Positions 17,493 through 25,772 of a stretch of DNA of 64,000 bases are shown in pieces. Position 1 is the first letter of the stretch. Every line of letters begins with the position of its first letter. Origin of the DNA: Marinilactibacillus psychrotolerans (lineage in GTDB: Bacteria; Bacillota; Bacilli; Lactobacillales; Carnobacteriaceae_A); contig NZ_FMZD01000011.1 of assembly GCF_900101525.1 (NCBI RefSeq), forward strand, positions 1 to 64,000, read 5' to 3'. A program made the position numbers and the translations under genes. The notes below the pieces were generated by a model. It did no database searches. It was not told the origin of the DNA and was given only the letters and a program-made list of their open reading frames with translations.

Positions 17493-17718
17493 GTGAATTA
17501 GTATGTATTGGGATCCTATTAAATTAATTTTGTTTAATTTAATAAGGATTGAGGCTTAGTGATGTGCTAACAAATGTATGCCTTTTCATGGTAGGGAGGT
17601 GATTATTAGAAAAGATAGAAGTGTTGAAGAAACTTTGTTATTTCAAGTATCAGTTTAGTACAGATTTTGTTTGAGTCATTTTATTGTTTATTCTAGAAAA
17701 ATAATTGGAGGGTATTAT
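17493..17718 (+). other. 226-bp leader with hairpin between GH4 and EIIC genes
   Basis: ATCCTATTAAATTAA (from about 17511) pairs with TTTAATTTAATAAGGAT around TTTTG, a stable A/T hairpin without a clear U tract. Further on a strong GGGAGGTGAT is followed by an open stretch of about 20 codons from GTG 17599 (IIRKDRSVEETLLFQVSV), which may be a leader peptide or chance. The hairpin may tune expression of the permease. Confidence 0.4.
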
Positions 17719-19143
17719 ATGGATGCTTTAACAGCTTGGTTAGAGAAATACATTCTTCCGATCGCCGGGAGAATTGGAGCACAGAAACATCTAGTTGCTT
17801 TGCGAGATGCTTTTATTGGGACACTTCCAGCTACAATGGCTGGTTCTGTGGCTGTTATGCTAAATGCTATTTTGAGAGATCTTCCACCTCAATTTTTTGA
17901 AGGATATGATGGAAATTCGATTCCAGTTATCAGTCAGATTATTGCAATCAATGGGTATGTCTGGAACGGTACACTGGCTGTAGCCGGATTGATTTTTGTC
18001 TTTTCTTGGGGATATAATCTCGCCAGAGCCTATGGGGTTAATGAACTTGCTGGAGGAATAGTGGCTACGGCTTCTTCAATTGCCGGTATCACATTTTCTT
18101 TTGCAGGAGAAATTACTGGTTTGAATTTGGATCAGTCAACCATTGATGCTATTAATATCAATGAAGCTGGTTGGACTGCAACAGCAACAGGGATATCAGC
18201 TACCGGGTGGGGCTGGCTGCCACTAAATAACTTAGATAGCAACTTTTTCTTTACAGCAATGATTATTGGATTTGTATCCACCGTAATTTATGCTAAATTA
18301 ATGCTTGCCAATATTACGATTAAACTTCCTGACACAGTACCACCGGCTGTATCAAAAGCATTCGCTTCAATTATTCCAGCCACCGTTGCTATATATGCAG
18401 TAAGTATTTTTTATTGGGCCTTTTCACTTATTTTCCCAGGAATGACATTCTTAGCATGGCTGCAAGAAACGATTGCACTTCCGCTGTTAGGTCTGTCTCA
18501 AGGGTTTGGAGCTGTAATTTTAGCAACATTATTTGTACAAATATTCTGGTTCTTTGGTATTCATGGACCAAATGTACTTGCCCCTATTTTAGAAGGTGTT
18601 TTTGGTGTTGCACAGCTTGAAAATGTAAACCTTTTCCAAGAAGGTGGAGCAGAATTAGTTATAGCAGAAGGTTATAATTGGGTTCGAGGATCCTTTGATG
18701 CTTATGCATGGTTTGGAGGGTCTGGCGGTACAATTGTTTTGATTATAGCATTGCTGCTATTCTCTAAACGATCCGATTATAAAACAGTCGGGAAATTATC
18801 AGTTGGTCCCGGTATTTTTAATATTAATGAACCGTTAATGTTTGGGTTGCCGATTGTTTTGAATCCTATTATGTTTATACCGTTTCTACTCGCTCCGGTT
18901 GTATCCGTTTCGATTGGATACTTTGCTACGATCTGGGGATTAGTTAATCCTGTTTCTCAACAAGTTGCATGGGTTACACCACCGTTTTTGTTGTCTTTCC
19001 TAGCTACAGGTGCTGACTGGAGAGCACCAATTGTTACATTAGTCGCTTTTGTTGCTTCGTTCTTAATTTGGATACCATTTGTCATAGCAGCAAATAAAAT
19101 GGATCCGGCATTAGGAGAAGAAGAAATGAAGAAAGCAGAGTAA
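17719..19143 (+). CDS. PTS EIIC component, lactose/cellobiose family
   Basis: 474 aa from ATG 17719, placed after TTGGAGGGTATTAT; an in-frame ATG 48 bases earlier has no site. About ten membrane segments, with IGTLPATMAGS near the start, FWFFGIHGPNVLAP (the conserved GIHG loop) around residue 280 and GPGIFNINEPLMFGLPIVLNP (shown in part: INEPLMFGLP), the sugar-binding motif of the family. It transports beta-glucosides or chito-oligosaccharides while they are phosphorylated. No EIIA or EIIB is encoded next to it; the orphan EIIB at 34.2 kb is a possible partner. Confidence 0.92.
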   Translation: MDALTAWLEKYILPIAGRIGAQKHLVALRDAFIGTLPATMAGSVAVMLNAILRDLPPQFFEGYDGNSIPVISQIIAINGYVWNGTLAVAGLIFVFSWGYNLARAYGVNELAGGIVATASSIAGITFSFAGEITGLNLDQSTIDAININEAGWTATATGISATGWGWLPLNNLDSNFFFTAMIIGFVSTVIYAKLMLANITIKLPDTVPPAVSKAFASIIPATVAIYAVSIFYWAFSLIFPGMTFLAWLQETIALPLLGLSQGFGAVILATLFVQIFWFFGIHGPNVLAPILEGVFGVAQLENVNLFQEGGAELVIAEGYNWVRGSFDAYAWFGGSGGTIVLIIALLLFSKRSDYKTVGKLSVGPGIFNINEPLMFGLPIVLNPIMFIPFLLAPVVSVSIGYFATIWGLVNPVSQQVAWVTPPFLLSFLATGADWRAPIVTLVAFVASFLIWIPFVIAANKMDPALGEEEMKKAE

Positions 19144-19149
19144 AAATGA

Positions 19150-19203
19150 ATAGCGGCTGATTCATCTCTTTAGGTAAGAGTAACTCAGCCGTTAAATTTT
19201 TAT
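19150..19203 (+). terminator. Terminator or attenuator after EIIC
   Basis: AGCGGCTGA pairs with TCAGCCGTT across an inner stem (ATCTCTT with AAGAG), followed by AAATTTTT. The next gene starts 20 bases later on the same strand, so partial read-through is likely. Confidence 0.65.
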
Positions 19204-19223
19204 AAATAAAGGAGTATTGTAAA

Positions 19224-19451
19224 ATGATTAAAGTTAATTCAGCATTGCAGCAAGATAAGATTATCGAGCTTTTGAATAATCTTACTGAAGAAAATATACA
19301 TTTTGCTTATCATAAAAAAGAAGGTATTTCACTTTTATTTGAAACGGATGCAGATGATTTAGAAAAAGCTGCTAAAATAGCTAAATCTGCTATAAAAAGT
19401 CAGAGTTGGGGTTCAGTTCTATATTTTCAGGTGGTTTCAGTTTCAGCTTGA
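19224..19451 (+). CDS. hypothetical protein, 75 aa
   Basis: I do not recognise it. The ATG follows AAAGGAGTATTGTAAA, a strong site. The protein looks like a small alpha/beta domain: helix (QQDKIIELLNNLTEENIHF), strand (GISLLFET), helix (DDLEKAAKIAKSAIKSQ), strand (SVLYFQVVSVS). There is no signal peptide or cysteine. It opens a run of four closely spaced genes behind the EIIC and shares its orientation, so a link to beta-glucoside metabolism is inferred from position only. Confidence 0.65.
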   Translation: MIKVNSALQQDKIIELLNNLTEENIHFAYHKKEGISLLFETDADDLEKAAKIAKSAIKSQSWGSVLYFQVVSVSA

Positions 19452-19473
19452 GTTAAAAGAAAGGATGTTTGTC

Positions 19474-19647
19474 ATGTCAAAAAACGGACTGTTTTTATTA
19501 AGTATTGGCTGTCTACTGTTATTATTTAGTGTAAACACTGTTACAGCAGCTTATGATATTTTAAGTTTGGTAACAGCTTCGACACTAATAATATCAGGCC
19601 TAATCATAACGATTAAAGGAAAGAAACCTAAACGAAGAAGGGGATAA
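19474..19647 (+). CDS. small two-segment membrane protein, 57 aa
   Basis: Starts at ATG 19474, nine bases after AAAGG; an ATG three codons earlier touches that site directly. Two hydrophobic segments (GLFLLSIGCLLLLFSVN and ILSLVTASTLIISGLII) and a strongly basic tail (KGKKPKRRRG), which should face the cytoplasm. Function unknown. It ends one base before the DUF3284 gene, so the two are translated together. Confidence 0.6.
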   Translation: MSKNGLFLLSIGCLLLLFSVNTVTAAYDILSLVTASTLIISGLIITIKGKKPKRRRG

Positions 19648-19648
19648 A

Positions 19649-20059
19649 ATGGAAATATACAGAGAATTGAATATATCAGCTGAACAATTATTCGCTACGA
19701 TTACTCGTTCTGTTTTATACGATATAAAAACACAGACGGGTAAAAGTCCTTCTACGGATCAAATGACCGGATTTGAATACATTAAAACTTTCAGCAAAAA
19801 AAGTCGTGCTAACATCAAGATAGAAGAATTCAAAATAAATGAAGCTTATCATTACAGAACCCGGACGAACAAAAATGACTTTCTTGTTAAGTATGATATT
19901 CTCGCATTGTCACGGGATAAATGTAAAATTCACTACACGGAGGAAATAGAGTCAATTGGACATATGCAAAAACTGAATGATGCACTTGTTGGGACATTAT
20001 TAAACTATTTTAGAAAGAAACGCCTTATGCAAATGTTGCAGAGTATAGAACGAACCTAA
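19649..20059 (+). CDS. DUF3284-family protein
   Basis: 136 aa. The pattern SVLYDIKTQTGKSP near residue 22, GFEYIKTF, a central strand pair with YHYRTRTNKNDFLVKYDI, and IHYTEEIES matches DUF3284, a family of small proteins of START-like appearance that is often found next to cellobiose PTS genes (family knowledge). No catalytic residues can be named. The close position to the EIIC and GH4 genes agrees with that association. GGGGATAAA lies before the ATG, inside the end of the previous gene. Confidence 0.7.
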   Translation: MEIYRELNISAEQLFATITRSVLYDIKTQTGKSPSTDQMTGFEYIKTFSKKSRANIKIEEFKINEAYHYRTRTNKNDFLVKYDILALSRDKCKIHYTEEIESIGHMQKLNDALVGTLLNYFRKKRLMQMLQSIERT

Positions 20060-20096
20060 AAGAATTCGAGTTACATCAATTAACGGAGGGCAGAGA

Positions 20097-20990
20097 ATGG
20101 TTAAAAGATTACTCAGTTGTTACGCAAGTGACTTTAAAAAGATGGATAAATATGATTTGAAAGCGTCCATCAAAGCCAGCGAAGGCAGAACAATTTTATC
20201 TGAGAATGTTGTAAGTACATCAGTGTCACATGGATTGACCAACAGTGAAGTGGCTAAAGCATTTGGAGCAGATTTGATCTTATTGAACGGTTTAGATTTA
20301 ATGGAGCCCAAAATAGAAGGGATAGATGATATAGAACAACCAATTCAATATTTGAAAAAACTCGTTGGCAGACCCATTGGTGTCAATTTAGAACCAGTGG
20401 ATGAATCAGCAAAAATGTCTGAAAATAAGCTGGACATACCTAAAGGTAGACAAGCATTTAAAGAAACTTTTGAGAAAGCTAACGAATTAGGATTTGATTT
20501 TATCTGTTTAACTGGCAATCCGGGAACCGGTGTAAGTAATAAAGAAATCATCAAAGCCTTAAAAGTCGCAAAAGAAAAGTTTGTCGGACTGATTATAGCG
20601 GGTAAAATGCATGGTGCGGGTGTTAATGAACCAGTTGTTGACTTAAATGCTATAAAAGAATTTATCATGAATGGTGCGGATGCTATCTTGCTTCCAGCTG
20701 TAGGCACGGTACCTGGTGTTACAACGAGTATGGTAATGAAGGCCGTTCAGTTAGCTAAAAAATATGATGTTTTAACTCTCTCTGCCATTGGGACGAGTCA
20801 AGAAACTTCAGCGCCTTCAACAATAAGAGATATTGCCCTTCAAAATAAAATAGCAGGGGTAGATATTCAACACATTGGAGATGCGGGAAGCGGCGGAGTA
20901 GCACCCTATCAAAATTTACTTGAGCTGTCACGAACGATTAGAGGAGATAGACACACCATTGCACGAATTGCAGGATCAAACGAAAGATAA
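20097..20990 (+). CDS. TIM-barrel protein of a PEP-mutase-like uncharacterised family
   Basis: 297 aa. Alternating strand-helix blocks with phosphate-binding-type loops (CLTGNPGTGVSN, IIAGKMHGAGVNE, LLPAVGTVPG, SAIGTSQETSAPS, GDAGSGGVAPYQ) suggest a (beta/alpha)8 barrel. Proteins like it occur beside sugar PTS operons and are often labelled only as DUF7916 or as PEP phosphonomutase/haloacid dehalogenase-like; I could not confirm the label. It is the last gene of the cluster (GGAGGG site, terminator after). Role in the beta-glucoside or amino-sugar pathway is inferred. Confidence 0.65.
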   Translation: MVKRLLSCYASDFKKMDKYDLKASIKASEGRTILSENVVSTSVSHGLTNSEVAKAFGADLILLNGLDLMEPKIEGIDDIEQPIQYLKKLVGRPIGVNLEPVDESAKMSENKLDIPKGRQAFKETFEKANELGFDFICLTGNPGTGVSNKEIIKALKVAKEKFVGLIIAGKMHGAGVNEPVVDLNAIKEFIMNGADAILLPAVGTVPGVTTSMVMKAVQLAKKYDVLTLSAIGTSQETSAPSTIRDIALQNKIAGVDIQHIGDAGSGGVAPYQNLLELSRTIRGDRHTIARIAGSNER

Positions 20991-21055
20991 TGAATTGGAA
21001 GTTTACGATGATACTTAACAAAGAATCAGCAAGATGGATGGAAAAATATTTGAAT

Positions 21056-21121
21056 AAAAAAATACACTGAATTATTTGTCCTTGAGCTAATATACAGATA
21101 ATTTAGTGTGTTTTTTATTTT
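21056..21121 (+). terminator. Terminator after the beta-glucoside cluster
   Basis: AAAAATACACTGAATTAT pairs with ATAATTTAGTGTGTTTTTT (mismatches at two positions) around a 23-base loop; six T follow. Confidence 0.7.
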
Positions 21122-21907
21122 GTAAATTTTCTCAAGCTATTCTGAAACGATTATATTCAGTGTAATTCTATTCAATCAAAGAAATGTGAGATTAGTTGAA
21201 GCAGGAAATAAAAGCAACGTTTTTGTATTTATCAATTTATGAATCGTTTTTAATGTTCTGATAAGATTGATTTAGAAAAAAATGTAAAAAAGGGTTGAAA
21301 CCGATTAAGCAAACAGGAATTTGAACTATACAGATTTTATCTATACGAACAGTTTTTATGAGTATAAAACGTTTGGTGTTTGATTAAAAGTATTGAAATT
21401 TTTAAAGGTAATTCGGATAAATTAAACGAATTAGTATTCAAAAATAGTATAAAAAATTCCTTTTTATTTATGATTATTTTTATTTAGTTAGTATAATCAT
21501 ATAAAATTTTAATTTATTTATTAATATTTATGAGATCGAGTCGATAATACAGAGGATGTCTTCTAGTGTTTTAAAAGTCCTATCTTTTAAATAGAAGTTG
21601 AGAATCATTATAGAAAGGGGAAATGAATGATTATTGAACATAATAAAGGAGGTAAATAATAAATAAATGATCTAAAATTAGATTTTTAATAAGAAAGAAA
21701 TGTAAAAAAATTGAGAGTAAGCATCCATTTGATAGTATCATAGTGAATTTTTAATGAATAGTGATATCAATTTTTGAACTAAAAGTACAAAATTGAAATT
21801 CATATCATTTTGATTATTAAAATGAAATATTATGAGAAATTTAGTAATACATAACTTATACATTTGCTATGAAACTATGAAAAATCAATGGAATAAGGAG
21901 ATCTGAT
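21122..21907. other. 786-bp A/T-rich region without a clear gene
   Basis: Stops interrupt all frames. Two strong ribosome-binding-like sites occur without long ORFs: GAAAGGGGAAATGA before an ATG at 21627 that opens ten codons (MIIEHNKGGK), and AAGGAGGTAAATAATAA directly after. This may be a leader peptide or a decayed gene start. Base composition is even more A/T-rich than nearby genes. Confidence 0.45.
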
Positions 21908-23410
21908 ATGAAATTTTGTGAAAACTGTGGAGAGAAATTAGAAGACAATCAGAAATTTTGTGAGAATTGTGGGGTTAAAGCAGCAGATACAGGTAATGAG
22001 GCAGAATCAGTAAAAGTAGAGGATAAGCAGGATGCGAGTGCTGTAGATTCAACTACGGATAATAACAAAGAGGGACAGAACAGTTCAACAGCTGACTCAA
22101 TCAATCAGCAAACTAAAGCAACTCATAAGCCAGTTTCGAAAAAGTTGGTTATAGGAATAGGGGCTTTAGTAATAATTGCTGCCGGCGGTATTTTTGGCTA
22201 TCAGCAAGCTAAAGATTATTATAGTCTGGATAATCAAGTAGATCGATATATCGAGACATTACAATCTAGAGATAATGGGAAGATTGCTTCAGTACTTTCT
22301 ACTTCAGAAGAAGGGCTTGAAATAACAAAAGAATCGATCGCTCCTTATGTAGAAAGTTTCTTGTACAACGTTGATTGGAACCAAACAAGATATGATTTAA
22401 TATCTAATCGTTCAACAGAAACTTTACTTTTGAAAAAGGAAGGATCAAATTTTGTATTATTTGATAACTATGAGCTAGAACTGATACCAGCCTATGTAAC
22501 ACTGACGACAAATACTACAGATGCTAAATTATTTATCGGAGAGGATGAAGTGGCAACTTCAGATAGTGATGAATTTAGTTATCAGCATGGTGCAGTTATT
22601 CCAGGCGAACATATTTTCAGTGCCAAGGTAGAGTTAGATGGCGAAGAGTTAGTAACGGAAGATACAGTCACTGTTATGTCTGGTAAGGATGATTATCCTA
22701 TTGCATTAGATATTGAAGGTATGCACTTTGAAGTATCCAGCAATGTAGAAGATGCGGAAGTGTATCTGAATGATGAAAATATTGGACAATTAGCAGATGG
22801 CAATGGAGAATTCGGACCGTTTGGAAATCTGGAAGGGGCAGTATTGGAATTAAGACAAGAAACTTCATTTGGTGAAATCAAAACTGAACCAGTGGATGTA
22901 TCCAATAGTGATTTCGAATACTATGACCTGAGATTTGCGGATATGCTAACAGAAGAGGATGTTCAAGCCGCATTACAACGTACGTTTGACCAGTTATCTA
23001 ATCTAACGAATGAATATCAATATAGTTTAGAAGCAGACTTGAAGGAATTTGGTCAATCCTTTTCTGAGGGAGTAGCCTATGATGAACTGAGACCATTCTA
23101 TGTTGATTATGCCAAGAGACAGCGTGAAAATGAAGAGGTTCAATATGTTGAGTTTGAAGTTAGATTAAGTAACTATGAACAAACCGCAGCTGATGAGTAT
23201 AAAGCGGATATAGAGATTGATTATATTTCACATTTTAATGGTACAGAAGCAAACAATTATGTAGCACCAGATGACCGAATTAGAACCTTTGCTTATAACG
23301 CTACTTTAGTTTCTGAAAATGTGGATGATGGATGGGGAGATATGGTCAAAGCGTTATCAATCAGTGGTTTTGCCAATGAAGAAATGACCTACGATAGTAA
23401 CGCCGAATAG
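21908..23410 (+). CDS. TcaA-like zinc-ribbon membrane protein
   Basis: 500 aa. Residues 4-21 form a zinc ribbon (CENCGEKLEDNQKFCENCG; Cys 4, 7, 18, 21). A Ser/Asp/Asn-rich linker follows, then one membrane segment at about 80-98 (LVIGIGALVIIAAGGIFGY) after KPVSKK. The remaining 400 residues should lie outside the cell and contain repeated beta-rich blocks. This order is that of TcaA/YvbJ proteins, linked in staphylococci to the response to glycopeptide antibiotics (family knowledge). First of three zinc-ribbon genes in a row. AAGGAGATCTGAT precedes the ATG. Confidence 0.78.
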   Translation: MKFCENCGEKLEDNQKFCENCGVKAADTGNEAESVKVEDKQDASAVDSTTDNNKEGQNSSTADSINQQTKATHKPVSKKLVIGIGALVIIAAGGIFGYQQAKDYYSLDNQVDRYIETLQSRDNGKIASVLSTSEEGLEITKESIAPYVESFLYNVDWNQTRYDLISNRSTETLLLKKEGSNFVLFDNYELELIPAYVTLTTNTTDAKLFIGEDEVATSDSDEFSYQHGAVIPGEHIFSAKVELDGEELVTEDTVTVMSGKDDYPIALDIEGMHFEVSSNVEDAEVYLNDENIGQLADGNGEFGPFGNLEGAVLELRQETSFGEIKTEPVDVSNSDFEYYDLRFADMLTEEDVQAALQRTFDQLSNLTNEYQYSLEADLKEFGQSFSEGVAYDELRPFYVDYAKRQRENEEVQYVEFEVRLSNYEQTAADEYKADIEIDYISHFNGTEANNYVAPDDRIRTFAYNATLVSENVDDGWGDMVKALSISGFANEEMTYDSNAE

Positions 23411-23516
23411 ATAATTGAATAGTGAACTTTAAAATACTATGAAAATTTAAAAGATTCAGATAATAGAAAGTGCATTTTAAAGTAATCTAACATATAAAAT
23501 AAAAAGGAGTTTTAAA

Positions 23517-24314
23517 ATGAAAAAATGTAATAATTGTGGTGCAATGATGAACGAGGATGCAAAATTCTGTACAAACTGTGGAGCTGCATTTACAGAAACG
23601 GAATCTAACCAGAATATCGACACTAGCGAAAATTCAAACAGTGACTCTAATGAAAATCAAACTTCACAAATGGTTCAGAATGTCAGTAATGCTGTTAAAT
23701 CAGTGGAATATGATAAAGTGGCCAAAGGGTACTGGAAGTATTTCTTAATGACGTTAAAGAATCCATCTACAAGCTTTACAGTGACTGATAAAATAAATGG
23801 CTGGATACAGTTTGTATTGATAGCTATTTTAAACAGTTTAGTATCTGTTTCTATTCTAACTATTATGCCTACAACTGAATCAGGAATTGGATTATTTTTC
23901 AAATTATTCTTTGTACAATTTATCATTAATGTAGCTGGAATAGGCATCTTATTTATATTTAAAAATTTCGTTCAAAAAGTCAGTACACCATTTAATGTAG
24001 TTACTTCTCAATACGGAGGATTATTATCGATCAACATTATTTTGTTATTGATTGTATTTATTAGTGCACTGATTTCACCGATTGCCATGATCTCTATTAT
24101 AATGGTTGGTGTAGTTTTAGTAGGAATCGTAAATGTCATTGCTTTCAATATGTATTTATTAAATGGTAAAAACAATTCCAAACTTGATAATTTTTATGTT
24201 GCTGTATTAGCAAATGCTGTAGTTTTAATTATTATTGCTATTATCACAAGAATCGGAATGGAAATGATGATTGACCAAATGCTTCCTTATATGTTCAACC
24301 AGTATATGTACTAA
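23517..24314 (+). CDS. zinc-ribbon protein with about five membrane segments
   Basis: 265 aa. The N-terminus is a zinc ribbon (CNNCGAMMNEDAKFCTNCG; Cys 4, 7, 18, 21), followed by a polar linker and, from about residue 95, roughly five hydrophobic segments resembling Yip1 or DUF6574-type membrane domains. The cytoplasmic ribbon plus membrane part parallels the preceding gene. Function unknown. AAAAAGGAGTTTTAAA lies before the ATG; 106 bases separate it from the first gene. Confidence 0.7.
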   Translation: MKKCNNCGAMMNEDAKFCTNCGAAFTETESNQNIDTSENSNSDSNENQTSQMVQNVSNAVKSVEYDKVAKGYWKYFLMTLKNPSTSFTVTDKINGWIQFVLIAILNSLVSVSILTIMPTTESGIGLFFKLFFVQFIINVAGIGILFIFKNFVQKVSTPFNVVTSQYGGLLSINIILLLIVFISALISPIAMISIIMVGVVLVGIVNVIAFNMYLLNGKNNSKLDNFYVAVLANAVVLIIIAIITRIGMEMMIDQMLPYMFNQYMY

Positions 24315-24374
24315 AAAAAGTAGGATTTGAGATAAGTTAGATGATTAATTATTTACTGGGAGTGAGTGGGAAAG

Positions 24375-25055
24375 ATGGATAAGGAGTATAAGTTTTGTCC
24401 AGAGTGTGGAAATAAGGTAGAAAAAGAAGCAAAATTCTGTGATGCTTGTGGGTATAATTTTGTAATGAAAGAAAGTCGACCGAGTGGAACAAAACAACTG
24501 GTAAGTCAGTTAATGAATAAATTGAATAAGAAAATGATTATGGCAGCGTTTGGAGTTGTGATAGTTTTAGCGGCAGGATTTTACTTTTTAAGAGGAAACT
24601 TCGCTATTGCCGGGGAATATAAATCATTAGATAGTGTAGCATATGGATCCAGCACTTCCATTGAAATTTCGAAAAAGGGAATGGCTACAATCGTAGAAAG
24701 TTCAGAATATGACGATGCTCGTTATGAAGTAGGACTGCCGCTTGTTTATGTAGATCAAACCGAAACGTATACGATTGACACGGATAAAAAAGTCGCACTT
24801 AGCATCACAGGTCCGCTAGCAGATCTTGGGGCTGATGATATAGAAGAGATTGATCAGTTTGTTGCAATGCTGGGCCTTACGAGAGAAACAGAGGGAGAAA
24901 ACATGGTGCTCTCTGGAGAAATCGATTTTGCATTACTGAAAATGGCAGACATAGGTGGAAGTTTAGCCTCCATAGCAGACGAATTTGTTATCGTAGATAA
25001 AGGTAATGATCAGCTAGACATTTCAGGAGAAACATTTATTAAAGTTGTTGAATAA
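24375..25055 (+). CDS. zinc-ribbon protein with single membrane anchor
   Basis: 226 aa from ATG 24375 (a GTG at 24366 is the alternative). Zinc ribbon CPECGNKVEKEAKFCDACG (Cys 8, 11, 22, 25), a basic linker, a membrane segment at about 53-72 (MIMAAFGVVIVLAAGFYFL) and an outer domain of some 150 residues with GEYKSLDSVAYGSST. The outer part is a small beta-rich domain I do not recognise. Third of the three related genes; terminator follows. Confidence 0.68.
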   Translation: MDKEYKFCPECGNKVEKEAKFCDACGYNFVMKESRPSGTKQLVSQLMNKLNKKMIMAAFGVVIVLAAGFYFLRGNFAIAGEYKSLDSVAYGSSTSIEISKKGMATIVESSEYDDARYEVGLPLVYVDQTETYTIDTDKKVALSITGPLADLGADDIEEIDQFVAMLGLTRETEGENMVLSGEIDFALLKMADIGGSLASIADEFVIVDKGNDQLDISGETFIKVVE

Positions 25056-25171
25056 TTAGTAATTTATTTTTATATTATTGATATGAGGAAAAGGAAATCA
25101 TTAATTTAATAGAGTTAAATTTATTTTTAAACCGATTGATCATGATGGCTTAAATTCTAGGGTTTAAAGTC

Positions 25172-25210
25172 AAAAGTGTTGGCGAAATCTCGTCAGCACT
25201 TTTTTCTTTT
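25172..25210 (+). terminator. Terminator of the zinc-ribbon cluster
   Basis: AAGTGTTGGCGA pairs with TCGTCAGCACTT (two G-U pairs) around AATC, followed by a T6 run and CTTTT. Confidence 0.85.
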
Positions 25211-25257
25211 AAAATTGATAATTTGTATTAATACACTTTTATAAAAGTATAACAAGC

Positions 25258-25500
25258 CATCCTCTTCTAACTCAAATTGAAATCAAATCTTCAGTAAGAT
25301 ATAAAGGCCGTTTTCTTCTAACTCAAAGTGAAATCAAATCTTCAGTAAGATATAAAGGCCGTTCTCTTCTAACTCAAAGTGAAATCAGATCTTCAGTAAG
25401 ATATAAAGGACGTTCTCTTCTAACTCAAAGTGAAATCAGATCTTCAGTTGGATATAAAGGGGTTTCTCTTCTAACTCACTTTGAAATAAGATATCATTTG
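25258..25500. repeat. 51-bp non-coding tandem repeat, four copies plus a degenerate one
   Basis: The string AACTCAAA begins at 25269, 25320, 25371 and 25422, exactly 51 bases apart, and a diverged AACTCACT at 25473 keeps the period. Each unit contains TCTTCTAACTCAA, then AATC, then ATCTTCAGTAAGAT (a small hairpin, stem ATCTT/AAGAT), then ATAAAGG. All frames on both strands contain stops. Further decayed pieces (TAACTCAA-like strings) continue to about 25700, in front of the flavoprotein promoter. Confidence 0.95.
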
Positions 25501-25732
25501 ATACATAAATACCCTTCCAGTTCAACACCAGTACTAAGTTAATAAATAAAAAACATGTTCTCATCTAACTCAATTTAAAACTATAACTCAGTTGAAAAAT
25601 CAAGGGTTGTCAATTTGTAACTCAACTTGGTATCAGAATAATGTTCCGCCTTTTTTATTCAATTTTATAGTACCTATAACTAATTTATCTTCAGTTAGTT
25701 CAATTTCTGTTATTCGAATGCTTTACTCACTG

Positions 25733-25741
25733 TGTTATACT
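25733..25741 (+). promoter_or_regulatory. Extended -10 promoter of the flavoprotein-regulator operon
   Basis: TGTTATACT: TATACT at 25736-25741 with the TGN extension; no good -35 is seen at 17 bases. The start codon is 31 bases downstream. The tandem repeats end about 230 bases upstream. Confidence 0.55.
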
Positions 25742-25772
25742 AATTGAAAATGGATGAACGAGGGGTAATGGA

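Noticed and set aside
17493..17718. Riboswitch or BglG-type antiterminator before EIIC
   Set aside because: The hairpin has no clear U tract and I found no RAT-like sequence or known riboswitch core.
21627..21659. Ten-codon ORF with good ribosome site as a leader peptide
   Set aside because: No attenuator hairpin or downstream regulated gene at suitable distance; kept only as a remark on the region.
25258..25500. CRISPR array
   Set aside because: The 51-base units are directly adjacent, with no variable spacers, and no cas genes are near.
25258..25500. Coding repeat (51 is a multiple of three)
   Set aside because: Every unit contains stop codons in all three frames of both strands.
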